In this document: piece by piece, positions 5,838 through 15,179 of the stretch
Layout of the letters: each line of letters opens with the position of its first letter
How positions within the stretch are numbered: position 1 is the first letter of the stretch
Source: JAIBJN01 sp963838795
GTDB lineage: Bacteria; Actinomycetota; Thermoleophilia; Gaiellales; Gaiellaceae
Reading direction: 5' to 3'
Assembly (NCBI GenBank): GCA_963838795.1
Contig: CAWISL010000011.1
Span: 186,001 to 250,000, forward strand
Length of the DNA stretch: 64,000 nucleotides
Position numbers and translations under genes: made by a program
Notes under the pieces: model-generated
Database searches by the model: none
What the model was told of the DNA's origin: nothing
Seen by the model: only the letters and a program-made list of their open reading frames with translations

Positions 5838-8372
5838 TTGTTCGAGCGCTTCACCGAGAGAGCCAGGCAGGTCGTCGTCCTCGCCCAGGACGAGGCGCGC
5901 GCCCTCAAGCACAACTACATCGGCACCGAGCACATCCTGCTCGGGCTGCTTCGCGAGGAGGAGGGGCTCGCCGCCCGCGTGCTCGAGAGCCTCGACATCA
6001 CGGTGGAAGAGGTTCGGGCCCAGGTCGCCAGGATCGTCGGCCAGGGCGACGAGGTGACGACGGGCCAGATCCCGTTCACGCCGCGGGCGAAGAAGGTGCT
6101 GGAGCTGGCGCTGCGCGAAGCCCTCTCCCTCGGCCACAACTACATCGGCACCGAGCACATCCTGCTCGGGCTCGTGCGCGAGAACGAGGGCGTCGCGGCA
6201 CGCATCCTGCTCGACTTCGACGCCGACGCCGAGAAGATTCGGAACGAGATCATCCGCATGCTCTCCGGCCCGGGCCGTCGGCAGCAGGGCGGCGCCGCGG
6301 CCACGGGCGAGAAGGCCAAGAGCTCGAAGCTCCTCGACCAGTTCGGCCGCAACCTCACCAAGCTGGCGGCCGAGGGCAAGCTCGACCCCGTCGTCGGGCG
6401 CCAGACCGAGATCGAGCGCGTGATGCAGATCCTCTCGCGCCGAACGAAGAACAATCCGGTGCTGATCGGCGAGCCGGGCGTCGGCAAGACCGCCGTCGTC
6501 GAGGGCCTCGCGGCGCGCATCTCCTCGAACCAGGTGCCCGAGCTCCTGAAGAACAAGCAGATCTACACGCTCGACCTGGCCGCGCTCGTGGCGGGGTCCA
6601 AGTACCGCGGCGAGTTCGAGGAGCGCCTGAAGAAGGTGATGAAGGAGATCACCCAGCGCGGCGACATCATTCTGTTCATCGACGAGCTCCACAACCTCGT
6701 CGGCGCCGGCGCCGCGGAAGGCGCGATCGACGCGGCGTCCATCCTCAAGCCCGCGCTGGCCCGCGGCGAGCTGCAGACGATCGGCGCCACGACGCTCGAC
6801 GAGTACCGCAAGTACCTCGAGCGCGACGCAGCACTCGAGCGCCGCTTCCAGCAGATCCGCGTGGACGAGCCGTCCGTGGACGACACGGTGCAGATCCTGC
6901 GCGGTCTCCGCGACCGCTACGAAGCGCACCACCGCTGCACGATCACCGACGACGCGCTCCGCGCCTCGGCCGTCCTCGCCGACCGCTACATCCAGGACCG
7001 CCACCTGCCGGACAAGGCGATCGACCTGATCGACGAGGCAGCCTCCCGCATGCGCATCAAGACGATGACCGCGCCTCCACGCTATCGCGAGCTCGAGGAC
7101 GAGATCGAGAAGGTGCGCGAGGAGAAGGAGGCCGCGATCGAGGCGCAGGAGTTCGAGAAGGCGGCCAACCTGCGCGACAAGGAGCGCAAGCTCTCGCAGA
7201 AGAAGCGCGAGCTCGAGGACAAATGGCGCTCCTCCGAGCAGGTCGACCAGCCCGAGATCGGCGAGGAGGAGATCGCCGACATCGTCTCCATGTGGACGGG
7301 CATTCCGGTCTTCAAGCTGACGGAGGCGGAGTCGCAAAAGCTCATCCGCATGGAGGACGAGCTCCACAAGCGCGTCATCGGCCAGCACGAGGCGATCATC
7401 GCCGTGTCCAAGTCGATCCGACGCGCGCGTGCAGGGATCAAGGACCCGAAGCGCCCGACGGGCTCGTTCATCTTCCTCGGCCCCTCGGGCGTGGGGAAGA
7501 CCGAGCTGGCGCGCACGCTCGCCGAGTTCCTCTTCGGCGACGAGGACGCCATGATCCAGGTGGACATGTCGGAGTACATGGAGAAGCACTCCGTGTCCCG
7601 GCTCGTCGGCTCGCCCCCCGGCTACATCGGCTATGACGAGGGCGGCCAGCTCACGGAGGCCGTGCGCCGCAAGCCGTACTCCGTCGTCCTCCTCGACGAG
7701 ATCGAGAAGGCCCACCCCGATGTCTTCAACATCCTCCTCCAGATCCTCGAGGACGGAAAGCTGACGGACGCCCAGGGACGCAAGGTCGACTTCCGCAACA
7801 CGATCGTGATCATGACGTCGAACATCGGCGCGGCCACGATCTCCAAGAACCAGTCGCTCGGCTTCTCCGTCGGCGACGACACCGGCCTCTCCTACGACGA
7901 GATGAAGGACCGGATCATGGGCGAGCTCAAGAAGGTCTTCCGCCCCGAGCTCCTCAACCGCATCGACGAGGTCATCGTCTTCCACAAGCTGACGAAGGAC
8001 GAGATCAAGGTGATCGTCGACCTGATGATGAAGCGGCTCAAGGAGCAGATGGGCGAGCACGAGGCCGCCATCGAGCTCACCGAGGACGCCAAGGAGCTGC
8101 TCGTCTCCAAGGGTTACGACCCGGCCATGGGCGCCCGCCCGCTCCGCCGCGCGATCCAGCGCTATATCGAGGACCCGCTCGCGGACTTCGTCCTCGGACG
8201 CTCGCTCAAGCCGGGCTCGACCATCGTCATCGGCAAGAAGGACGACGAGGACGAGGTCGACATCTCGATCGTCGAGGGCGAAGCCCCGCCGGAGCCCGAG
8301 AAGGTCACCGTCCCGCCCGAGGAGCCCTCGGCCGAAGCGGACGGCGACGAGCCGGCCCCAGAAGACGAGTAG
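5838..8372 (+). CDS. clpC: ATP-dependent Clp protease ATPase subunit ClpC
   Basis: The product has 844 residues. TTG at 5838 follows AAAGGA and gives the canonical start FERFTERARQVV. Order: two Clp-N repeats (about 1-145), AAA module 1 with Walker A GEPGVGKT (211-218) and Walker B FIDELHN, a UVR-like coiled middle region (about 416-455), AAA module 2 with Walker A GPSGVGKT (about 547-554), a D2 C-domain and an acidic tail ending EPAPEDE. It unfolds proteins and feeds them to ClpP. No mcsAB/ctsR genes lie upstream, unlike Firmicutes. It begins the supercluster that continues with radA and disA; no regulator site was recognised in the 195-nt spacer. Confidence 0.97.
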   Translation: MFERFTERARQVVVLAQDEARALKHNYIGTEHILLGLLREEEGLAARVLESLDITVEEVRAQVARIVGQGDEVTTGQIPFTPRAKKVLELALREALSLGHNYIGTEHILLGLVRENEGVAARILLDFDADAEKIRNEIIRMLSGPGRRQQGGAAATGEKAKSSKLLDQFGRNLTKLAAEGKLDPVVGRQTEIERVMQILSRRTKNNPVLIGEPGVGKTAVVEGLAARISSNQVPELLKNKQIYTLDLAALVAGSKYRGEFEERLKKVMKEITQRGDIILFIDELHNLVGAGAAEGAIDAASILKPALARGELQTIGATTLDEYRKYLERDAALERRFQQIRVDEPSVDDTVQILRGLRDRYEAHHRCTITDDALRASAVLADRYIQDRHLPDKAIDLIDEAASRMRIKTMTAPPRYRELEDEIEKVREEKEAAIEAQEFEKAANLRDKERKLSQKKRELEDKWRSSEQVDQPEIGEEEIADIVSMWTGIPVFKLTEAESQKLIRMEDELHKRVIGQHEAIIAVSKSIRRARAGIKDPKRPTGSFIFLGPSGVGKTELARTLAEFLFGDEDAMIQVDMSEYMEKHSVSRLVGSPPGYIGYDEGGQLTEAVRRKPYSVVLLDEIEKAHPDVFNILLQILEDGKLTDAQGRKVDFRNTIVIMTSNIGAATISKNQSLGFSVGDDTGLSYDEMKDRIMGELKKVFRPELLNRIDEVIVFHKLTKDEIKVIVDLMMKRLKEQMGEHEAAIELTEDAKELLVSKGYDPAMGARPLRRAIQRYIEDPLADFVLGRSLKPGSTIVIGKKDDEDEVDISIVEGEAPPEPEKVTVPPEEPSAEADGDEPAPEDE

Positions 8373-8474
8373 CCCTCAGCGGTGGCGCAGGGCGGGGTCG
8401 AGCCAGCTCTGCCCGCATGCGGCAGGTACGGTCGGCGGCCGCTCGCAGGTCCGGGCTGTGGCAGACTCGGCTCT

Positions 8475-8861
8475 ATGCCGCTCATCGAGTACGACGACGC
8501 CTCGCCCGAGGTTCGCGCTGTGTACGACGACATCATGGAGACCCGTGAGACGGACTGGGTCAACAACTTCTGGAAGGCGATCGCCGTCGATCCGGTAGCG
8601 CTCCGGCGGACCTGGGAGTCCGTCAAGGAGGTCATGGCGCCCGGCGCGCTCGACCCGCTGACGAAGGAGCTCCTCTACGTCGCCGTCTCGGTCACGAACG
8701 GCTGCGAGTACTGCATCGCCTCGCACTCGGCCTCGGCCCGCAGGAAGGGCATGAGCGAGGAGCAGCTCGCCGAGCTCTTCGCGGTCGTCGGCATGGCGAA
8801 CGAGACGAACGCGCTCGCCACCGGCTACGGCGTGCCGGTCGACGAAGCGTTCCGCCGCTAG
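8475..8861 (+). CDS. Carboxymuconolactone decarboxylase / AhpD-like protein
   Basis: The product has 128 residues from ATG at 8475; an in-frame upstream extension exists but looks non-coding. The core has Cys77-x-x-Cys80 followed by His84 (NGCEYCIASH), the AhpD-type redox motif. Family members are small helical trimers that act as peroxidase partners or protect against oxidants. It sits alone between clpC and a DUF6325/SHOCT pair. The precise substrate is unknown. Confidence 0.85.
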   Translation: MPLIEYDDASPEVRAVYDDIMETRETDWVNNFWKAIAVDPVALRRTWESVKEVMAPGALDPLTKELLYVAVSVTNGCEYCIASHSASARRKGMSEEQLAELFAVVGMANETNALATGYGVPVDEAFRR

Positions 8862-8920
8862 GTCTGCCGGTCTGTGGCAGACTCCGCACCGATCCACCAA
8901 GAACCCCAGGAGGCAAGCTA

Positions 8921-9361
8921 ATGAGCATCGGCCCGATCGAGTATCTCGTCGTGGCGTTCCCCGGCAACAAGTTCAAAGGCGAGATCGTCCCGGCGCTGGC
9001 CGAGCTCGTCGAGTCGAACACGATCCGCATCCTCGACCTCGTCTTCATCCTCAAGGACGAGGAGGGCAATGTCGCCGCGATCGAGCTCGCCGACCTCGAC
9101 CCCGAGGACGAGGCTGCGGCGATGTCCGATATCTCCGAGGTCGACAGCGGCCTCCTGAACGAGGACGACATTGAGCTCGCGGCCGAGGCCCTCGAGCCGA
9201 ACTCGTCCGCCGGCCTGCTCGTCTTCGAGAACGTGTGGGCGACCCGCTTCGCCGAGGCGGTGCGAAACGCCGATGGCCAGCTGATCGCCAACGAGCGCAT
9301 CCCCTACGACATCGTCCAGGCGGCGCTCGCGTACGCCGCCGAACCAGGAGAGGAGAGTTGA
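8921..9361 (+). CDS. DUF6325-like protein
   Basis: The product has 146 acidic residues with a good CAGGAGG site 7-8 nt before ATG at 8921. It opens with GPIEYLVVAFPGNKF, which I recall as typical for DUF6325 (related to DUF1269), a family without known function; this is from memory and not checked. There is no signal peptide and no membrane segment. The next gene, a SHOCT protein, starts 2 nt after the stop, so the two are almost certainly co-translated and act together. Confidence 0.65.
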   Translation: MSIGPIEYLVVAFPGNKFKGEIVPALAELVESNTIRILDLVFILKDEEGNVAAIELADLDPEDEAAAMSDISEVDSGLLNEDDIELAAEALEPNSSAGLLVFENVWATRFAEAVRNADGQLIANERIPYDIVQAALAYAAEPGEES

Positions 9362-9362
9362 G

Positions 9363-9650
9363 ATGTTCAGACGACGAGGACCGGGCCTAGTTCGCGCCGC
9401 CGCCACGACCGCGGTTGTGGCCGGCACCGCCGGCGCCGTGCGCCACCGTCAGGACCAGAAGTACGCCACGCAGGACCAGGAGCGCTACGACCAGGAGATG
9501 GCGGAGCAGCAGGCAGCCGCGCCGCCCCCGGCCGCGCCTGCCGAGGATGACAAGTACGCGCAGCTCGCGAAGCTCGCCGAGCTCCAGAAGCAGGGAATCC
9601 TCACGGACGAGGAGTTCGCGGCCGAGAAGGCCAAGATCCTGGGCACGTAG
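9363..9650 (+). CDS. Small SHOCT-domain protein
   Basis: The product has 95 residues. The N-terminus is basic with one short hydrophobic stretch (AAATTAVVAGTAGAV), which could be a membrane anchor. A charged and Pro/Ala linker follows. The C-terminal 30 residues (KYAQLAKLAELQKQGILTDE, then EFAAEKAKILG) are a textbook SHOCT motif, thought to mediate oligomerisation or membrane-proximal contacts. It directly follows the DUF6325-like gene, and the pair recurs in actinobacteria as far as I recall. Confidence 0.8.
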   Translation: MFRRRGPGLVRAAATTAVVAGTAGAVRHRQDQKYATQDQERYDQEMAEQQAAAPPPAAPAEDDKYAQLAKLAELQKQGILTDEEFAAEKAKILGT

Positions 9651-9716
9651 CCGGCGCGGTTCCGGCACAGAGCCGCCGGGTTCGGCGTCGGACCGCCTGC
9701 CTAGACTGGGTCGCCT

Positions 9717-11078
9717 ATGGCGAAGGCGGCGCTCCAGCATGCGTGCTCCGAATGCGGGTACACGACCGGGAAGTGGCTCGGCCGCTGCCCGGCGTGCGGT
9801 GAGTGGGGGACGCTCGTGGAGGAGCGTGCGCTCCCGCGGGCGCCCGGCGTTCGCGGCGCCCAAGCCGAAGGCCGGCCGCTTCTCCGCCTCGTCGAGGTCG
9901 CGGCCACCGACGCGGAGCGGATCCCGACCGGCGTCCCGGAGCTCGATCGCGTGCTCGGCGGCGGGCTCGTCCCGGCGAGCCTGGTGCTCGTCTCCGGCGA
10001 CCCCGGGATCGGCAAGTCGACGCTTCTCCTCATGGCTCTTACCGCCATGTCCGCGGAGCGCACGGTCGTTCTCGTTACCGGCGAGGAGTCCGCGGCGCAG
10101 GTGAAGCTTCGTGCCGACCGGCTGGGCGGCGCCGGCAACGTCCGCATCCTGGCGGAGACCAATCTCGACGAGGTCTGCGCCACCCTCGAGCGCGAACGGC
10201 CCGACGTCTGCGTCGTCGACTCCGTCCAGACCCTCTACGCCCCCGAGCTCGGCTCGGCGCCCGGCTCCGTCGCGCAGGTGCGCGAGGCGGCGGGCCGCTT
10301 CCTCCGGGTCGCCAAGGAGCAGGGGATCGCGACCTTCCTCGTCGGCCACGTCACCAAGGAGGGATCGGTCGCGGGCCCGCGGGTGCTCGAGCACCTCGTC
10401 GACTGCGTGCTCCACTTCGAGGGCGACCGCTACCGGTCGCACCGCGTGCTGCGGGCGGTCAAGAACCGCTTCGGCTCGACGAACGAGCTGGGCGTCTTCG
10501 AAATGACCTCCGCGGGCCTCGAGGCAGTGGACGATCCCTCGGAGCTCTTCGGAAGGCCCGACGAAGAGCAGCCTGGCTCGGCCGTGGTCTGCACGATCGA
10601 GGGGACGCGACCGCTCCTGCTCGAGGTGCAGGCGCTGGTCTCGCCGACCGACCTCGCCATGCCGAGGCGCGTCGGCACGGGGGTGGATCCGAAGCGCCTC
10701 TCGATGATCGTGGCCGTCCTCGGCCGCCACGCGGGCGTCGCGCTCGGCCAGGCCGACGTCTTCGTGAACGTGGCCGGCGGCGTTCGCATCGACGAGCCCG
10801 GCGCCGACCTCGGCGTCGCCCTCGCGATTGCCTCGGCCGCCCGCGGAACGCCCGTCAAGCACGGGGTCTCCTGCTTCGGCGAGGTGGGGCTGACCGGTCG
10901 TCTACGCCCCGTAAGCCAGGCCGAGCGGCGCCTGGCCGAGTGCGCGAAGCTCGGCTTCTCCGAGTCGCTGGTGCCGGACGGTACCGAGTCCCGTGGCAGA
11001 ATGCGCCTGACGGCAGCGGGAACGCTGCGGACGGCGATCACTGCGGGGCTCGATGCGAGCGGATCCTCGGAAGGATAA
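9717..11078 (+). CDS. radA: DNA repair protein RadA (Sms)
   Basis: The product has 453 residues. A C4 zinc finger (Cys10, Cys13, Cys24, Cys27) comes first, then a RecA-like ATPase with Walker A GDPGIGKS (94-101), the RadA-specific KNRFG motif and a C-terminal Lon-protease-like domain (about 300-450). RadA helps branch migration and the processing of recombination intermediates. The disA start lies inside its 3' end (26-bp overlap), the same radA-disA coupling seen in Bacillus and many actinobacteria. Confidence 0.97.
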   Translation: MAKAALQHACSECGYTTGKWLGRCPACGEWGTLVEERALPRAPGVRGAQAEGRPLLRLVEVAATDAERIPTGVPELDRVLGGGLVPASLVLVSGDPGIGKSTLLLMALTAMSAERTVVLVTGEESAAQVKLRADRLGGAGNVRILAETNLDEVCATLERERPDVCVVDSVQTLYAPELGSAPGSVAQVREAAGRFLRVAKEQGIATFLVGHVTKEGSVAGPRVLEHLVDCVLHFEGDRYRSHRVLRAVKNRFGSTNELGVFEMTSAGLEAVDDPSELFGRPDEEQPGSAVVCTIEGTRPLLLEVQALVSPTDLAMPRRVGTGVDPKRLSMIVAVLGRHAGVALGQADVFVNVAGGVRIDEPGADLGVALAIASAARGTPVKHGVSCFGEVGLTGRLRPVSQAERRLAECAKLGFSESLVPDGTESRGRMRLTAAGTLRTAITAGLDASGSSEG

Positions 11079-12135
11079 GACCCTCCTCTCGGCGCTCAAG
11101 CAGGTCGCGCCGGGCACGACGCTGCGCTCCGGGATCGACGACATCATCCGGGCCGAGCTCGGCGCGCTGATCGTTATCGGCGACCCCAACGACCTTGCCT
11201 TCCTCTTCTCGGGCGGGATGCGGCTCGATCTGCCGCTGACGTCGCAGCTCCTTTACGAGCTGGCGAAGATGGACGGCGCGATCGTCATCAACAGAGACGG
11301 GCAGAAGCTTGTTTACGCCAACGTCCAGCTCATGCCCGATCCCGCGATCCCGTCCGACGAGACGGGCACGCGCCATCGCACTGCCGAGCGCGTCGCCAGG
11401 CAGACCGACGCGCTCGTCGTCTCCATCTCTCAGCAGCGGGAAACCGTGACCGTGTTCGTCGGCGACCTGCGCTACCAGCTCGGGGAGATCTCGGACACCC
11501 TGGCGCGCACGAATCAGGCGCTCGGAACGCTCGAGACCTATCGCAGCCGGCTCGACCAGGGGCTGACTCGGCTGACGGCGCTCGAGTTCCAGAGCGCGGT
11601 CGTCCTCGACGACGTGCTCGTCGTCCTCCAGAGGGCCGAGATGACGACGCGCATGGCGGAGGAGATCGAGCGCAACTGCGTCGAGCTCGGCGACGAGAGC
11701 CGCCTCATCCGCATGCAGCTCGACGAGCTCATGGAGGACGTGCCCCGCGAGAAGGCTGCCGTCGTCTACGACTACGAGCGCTCGGGGGAGGCCGCCGCGT
11801 CGGCGATGGCGCTCGAGGGCCTTGCTCAGCTCGACTACGCGCGGCTGCTCGAGTTCGAGCAGCTGGCGGAGCTCCTCGGGTACCGCGACACCAACCCGCT
11901 CGACCACACCGTGCAGCCGCGCGGCTACCGGGTCCTCTCGCGTATTCCGCGCCTCCCCGACTCGGTGATCCGCCACGTCGTCCGCGACTTCGAGAGCCTC
12001 GACGCCGTCGTCAGGGCGAGCCACCGCGACCTCGAGGCCGTGGACGGAGTGGGCTCCGTCCGCGCCCGCGAGATCCGCGAAGGGCTGCGCCGCCTGCAGG
12101 AGCACAATCTGGTCGACCGGTACTTGCAGCTCTAG
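11053..12135 (+). CDS. disA: DNA integrity scanning diadenylate cyclase DisA
   Basis: The product has 360 residues. The N-terminal DAC domain shows both catalytic motifs, DGA (74-76) and RHR (107-109, in GTRHRTAERVARQTDA). A helical linker follows and a helix-hairpin-helix DNA-binding tail ends the protein (about 300-360, VDGVGSVRAREIREGLRRL). It makes the second messenger c-di-AMP from two ATP and is stalled by branched DNA. It starts inside radA, in line with RadA's role as its partner. Confidence 0.97.
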   Translation: MRADPRKDKTLLSALKQVAPGTTLRSGIDDIIRAELGALIVIGDPNDLAFLFSGGMRLDLPLTSQLLYELAKMDGAIVINRDGQKLVYANVQLMPDPAIPSDETGTRHRTAERVARQTDALVVSISQQRETVTVFVGDLRYQLGEISDTLARTNQALGTLETYRSRLDQGLTRLTALEFQSAVVLDDVLVVLQRAEMTTRMAEEIERNCVELGDESRLIRMQLDELMEDVPREKAAVVYDYERSGEAAASAMALEGLAQLDYARLLEFEQLAELLGYRDTNPLDHTVQPRGYRVLSRIPRLPDSVIRHVVRDFESLDAVVRASHRDLEAVDGVGSVRAREIREGLRRLQEHNLVDRYLQL

Positions 12136-12154
12136 CCGCCGCGGGAGAATGCCC

Positions 12155-12257
12155 GGAAGCTCGCTTCCCAAGCGGGTTTCCGGTAGAATGACTTGATTCC
12201 GCAGGCGTCTGGGCGCATCGTTCTGTGCGCCCGCGTGTCACATAGAGGAGGAGAGGC
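12155..12257 (+). promoter_or_regulatory. Probable carD promoter and leader
   Basis: The spacer between disA and carD holds TAGAAT at 12184-12189, a good -10 element. No convincing -35 is seen at the right distance. A GGAAGC-TC-GCTTCC palindrome precedes it (about 12155-12168). A strong GGAGGAGAGG ribosome site precedes the TTG start. Confidence 0.45.
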
Positions 12258-12758
12258 TTGTACAAGGTCGGCGATAAGGTCGTCTACCCCCATCACGGCG
12301 CGGGGACCGTGGTGAAGAAGGAGACGAGGACGATTCTGGCCCAGGAGCGCGAGTACCTCACGATCAAGATCCTCCACAACGACATGACCGTGAACGTCCC
12401 TACCGAGAACGCCGACCGCGTGGGATTGCGCAAGGTGATCGACGAGGAGATGGTCGTGCGCGTCGTCAAGGTTCTCCACGGCAACGGGACGAAGATGCCG
12501 AAGAACTGGAACCGGCGCTTCAAGTACAACCGCGACAAGATGAAGACCGGGGACATCTTCGAGCTCGCCGAGGTCGTCAGGAATCTCTCCTTGCGCGACC
12601 AGGAGAAGGGCCTCTCCACCGGCGAGAAGCAGATGTTCGTCAAGGCGAAGAAGATCCTCGCCTCCGAGCTGATGTACGCGAAGGGCATGGACGAGGACGA
12701 CGCCGCGGTCTGGCTCGACGACGAGCTCGACTCGGTGGGCGCCAAGGTCGCCGGTTAA
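12258..12758 (+). CDS. carD: CarD/CdnL-family RNA polymerase-binding regulator
   Basis: The product has 166 residues. The TTG start with a strong GGAGGAGAGG site gives the family N-terminus YKVGDKVVYPHHGAGTV. The N-terminal Tudor-like RNAP-interaction domain (about 1-60) and the helical DNA-contact domain (about 70-160) are both present. CarD stabilises the open complex at housekeeping promoters, notably rRNA promoters, in actinobacteria. The disA-carD-ispD order is as in many actinobacteria. Confidence 0.95.
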   Translation: MYKVGDKVVYPHHGAGTVVKKETRTILAQEREYLTIKILHNDMTVNVPTENADRVGLRKVIDEEMVVRVVKVLHGNGTKMPKNWNRRFKYNRDKMKTGDIFELAEVVRNLSLRDQEKGLSTGEKQMFVKAKKILASELMYAKGMDEDDAAVWLDDELDSVGAKVAG

Positions 12759-12796
12759 CCCCGCCCCAGGCGCCACGACCCAGGCATCCTTTCCGG

Positions 12797-13669
12797 ATGC
12801 GCCTCCGCGTGCTCCTGCTCGCCTGCGCCCTCGCGGCGCTCGTCGTCGGCTGTGCCGGCGATGAGGGGAGCTCGGCGGAGGACTCCCTCCCTCCGTCCTC
12901 GTTCCAGGAGACCGTCGTCGCCGGGTTGAAGCAGGCGGGCTTCGAGGTCGAGGCGGGGCCAGAGCTGACCGTCAGCGCGTCCGAGGGCCCGAACCGGGTC
13001 GACCTGACTCTCGACGAGGCCTTCGCCGCCTACCAGGCCGACCCCGGCCGCAAGGACGAGATCGTCGACGGCCTCGTGGCCGACGCGGAGCGTCGGCTGG
13101 AGGCGGGCATCGACGAGCTCTCCCTCGAGGAGGCGAGCGCGGACCTGATGCCGCTCCTCCAGGCGCCGTTCGATCTTCGCACCTACGGCTTCGATCCGGC
13201 GGCGACCCCGTTCCCCGGCGATCTCAGCCTCGTCTACGTCGTCGACGCCGACGACTCGTACACTGTCGTCCGGCCCGAGGACGTCAAGCGCTGGGGCACG
13301 ACGGTCGAGGAGCTCGAGAGCCTGGCGCTCGACAACCTCCTGCAGCAGACGAACGACGAGGCGGAGCTCCTCTGCGAGCCGGCCGGCGACCTGGAGCTCT
13401 GCGGTTGGTCGACCTCCGACGGCTACGACGCCACCCGGATGGCCGTTCCTGGGCTGCGGCGCCAGATCGTGCGATCCTACGACGGCCCTGCCGTGTACGC
13501 CGTGCCCATGAACAACGTCTTCGTTGCGCTGCCCCTCGAGGTCGTGAAGCGGGGCCAGACCGAGGAGCTCCTGCGCACGAAGGTGCAGCGGGACTTCCAG
13601 ACCTCCGACGAGCCCGTAAGCCCCGAGCTCTTCGTCGAGCGCGACGGCGAGCTCGCCCTCTTCAAGTGA
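12797..13669 (+). CDS. DUF1444-like lipoprotein
   Basis: The product has 290 residues. A lipoprotein signal with lipobox VVGC (Cys19) shows anchoring on the outer face of the membrane. The rest is acidic, without repeats, and resembles the DUF1444/YtpQ group in pattern (defined mixed alpha/beta, PMNNVFVALPL segment near the end). The function of that family is unknown. Its stop overlaps the ispD start (GTGA), so it is co-translated with the isoprenoid genes, though a direct link is not evident. Confidence 0.6.
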   Translation: MRLRVLLLACALAALVVGCAGDEGSSAEDSLPPSSFQETVVAGLKQAGFEVEAGPELTVSASEGPNRVDLTLDEAFAAYQADPGRKDEIVDGLVADAERRLEAGIDELSLEEASADLMPLLQAPFDLRTYGFDPAATPFPGDLSLVYVVDADDSYTVVRPEDVKRWGTTVEELESLALDNLLQQTNDEAELLCEPAGDLELCGWSTSDGYDATRMAVPGLRRQIVRSYDGPAVYAVPMNNVFVALPLEVVKRGQTEELLRTKVQRDFQTSDEPVSPELFVERDGELALFK

Positions 13670-14355
13670 GCGCGAGCGGCTCGGGCGTCTGGGCGGTGCT
13701 CGTGGCAGCGGGGCGCGGGGAGCGGTTCGGCGGGGATCGCCCCAAGGCGTTCGCCAACCTCGGCGGCCGGCCCCTCCTGGCCGAGAGCCTCGAGCGCCTG
13801 GAGGGCTCGGACTGGATCGAGGCCTTCGTCGTCGTGGCGCCGCCGGAGTGGGAGGAGCCGTGCATCCTCCTCGCCGAGGAGATCGGGGCGGGCAAGGTGC
13901 ACGCGGCGGTGGCCGGAGGAGCGACCCGGGCCGGCTCCGTGCGTGCCGGTGTCGCCGAGGTGCCCGAGGAGGCGGCCGTGCTGGTCGTGCACGACGCCGC
14001 GCGGCCGCTCCTCCAGGAGGAGGTCGTCGAGCGTGTCGTCACGGCGATCGACGACGGGTGGGACGGCGCCATCCCGGCGCTTCCCCTGGCGGACACGGTG
14101 AAGCTGGCCGAGGGCGAGACGGTCGTCGAAACCGTCGACCGCACCCGGCTCGTCGCCGCCCAGACGCCGCAGGCCTTCCTGGCAGAGCCCCTCCGCCGCG
14201 CGCTCGCCGGTGTCGACGAGGCCACCGACTGCGCCGGGCTGGTGGAAGCCGGGGGCGGCCGCGTGCGGGTCGTCGAGGGCGACCGCCGGCTCCTCAAGGT
14301 CACCACTCAGGCGGACCTGGACCTCGTCGAGCTCCTGCTCGGGGCGGGCTCGTGA
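13666..14355 (+). CDS. ispD: 2-C-methyl-D-erythritol 4-phosphate cytidylyltransferase
   Basis: The product has 229 residues. The nucleotidyltransferase signature VLVAAGRGERFGGDRPKAF opens the protein, followed by the VVVHDAARPL and TVDRTRLVAAQTPQ segments typical of IspD. It activates methylerythritol phosphate with CTP in the non-mevalonate isoprenoid route. GTG at 13666 overlaps the lipoprotein stop, and its stop overlaps the PHP gene. IspF follows two genes later, so the usual ispD-ispF pair is split by one gene. Confidence 0.95.
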   Translation: MSASGSGVWAVLVAAGRGERFGGDRPKAFANLGGRPLLAESLERLEGSDWIEAFVVVAPPEWEEPCILLAEEIGAGKVHAAVAGGATRAGSVRAGVAEVPEEAAVLVVHDAARPLLQEEVVERVVTAIDDGWDGAIPALPLADTVKLAEGETVVETVDRTRLVAAQTPQAFLAEPLRRALAGVDEATDCAGLVEAGGGRVRVVEGDRRLLKVTTQADLDLVELLLGAGS

Positions 14356-15179
14356 TCGTCGACTACCACATGCACCTGCGCGGGCCGGCGAACGGGCGGG
14401 AGGGCCAGATCGAGCTGACCGTGGAGGCGGTCGAGCGCTTCGTGGAACAGGCCGCGGCGCGCGGCGTCGACGAGATCGCCTTCACCGAGCACATGTACTA
14501 CTTCCACCAGGCCGAGCCGCTGCTCGTCCATCCCTATCATCGCGCCAGGGTCGCCCACGACCTCGACCATTACTGCGACGCGATCCTCGAGGCCAAGGCG
14601 CGCGGGCTCCCGGTAAAGCTCGCGCTCGAGCTCGAGTGGCTACCGGGCACCGCGGACGCGCTTGCCGAGATCGTGCGCCCGTACCCCTGGGACTTCCTGC
14701 TCGGCTCTGTGCACCTCGTGGACGGCGAGGCCGTCGACATGCAGCCCGGGGCCTGGGCCGGGCGCGAGGTCGACGAGGTCTGGCGCCGCTACTTCGAGGA
14801 GCTCCGAGCCCTTGCTCGCAGCGGGCTGGCCGACGTCCTCGCCCACCCGGATCTCGTGAAGATCTTCGGCCACCGCCCCTCGCCGGAGGTCGTCGAGGCC
14901 TGTCACGAAGAGGCCGCCGGCGCCATCGCCGAGGCGGGGGTGGCAGTCGAGGTCTCCACGGCCGGCCTGCGCAAGCCCGTCGGCGAGCTCTATCCGGACG
15001 CCGACTTTCTCGCGCGCTGCCGCGAGCGCGGGGTCGGGGCGACGCTCGCGTCCGACGCGCACGTCTACCGTGACGTCGGGCGGGACTTCGAGGCGGGAGT
15101 CGACCACCTGCGCGCAGCCGGGTATGAGACGATCGCCGTCTTCGACGGCCGTGCGTCCCGTCAGGAGCGGCTCGGGTGA
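14352..15179 (+). CDS. PHP-domain phosphoesterase, histidinol-phosphatase (HisK)-like
   Basis: The product has 275 residues. PHP metal ligands are visible: DYHMH at the start, FTEH near residue 45, the ELEWL segment, GSVH, AHPDL and SDAH near residue 235. The best family match is HisJ/HisK-type histidinol-phosphatase, which would supply the penultimate step of histidine synthesis. It lies between ispD and ispF with overlapping starts on both sides (GTGA), so it is co-expressed with isoprenoid genes; a different phosphoester substrate is possible. Confidence 0.8.
   Translation: MIVDYHMHLRGPANGREGQIELTVEAVERFVEQAAARGVDEIAFTEHMYYFHQAEPLLVHPYHRARVAHDLDHYCDAILEAKARGLPVKLALELEWLPGTADALAEIVRPYPWDFLLGSVHLVDGEAVDMQPGAWAGREVDEVWRRYFEELRALARSGLADVLAHPDLVKIFGHRPSPEVVEACHEEAAGAIAEAGVAVEVSTAGLRKPVGELYPDADFLARCRERGVGATLASDAHVYRDVGRDFEAGVDHLRAAGYETIAVFDGRASRQERLG

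Noticed and set aside
5640..8060. 806-residue minus-strand frame opposite clpC
   Set aside because: A codon-bias shadow of clpC in high-GC DNA, rich in Leu/Asp/Arg with no domain.
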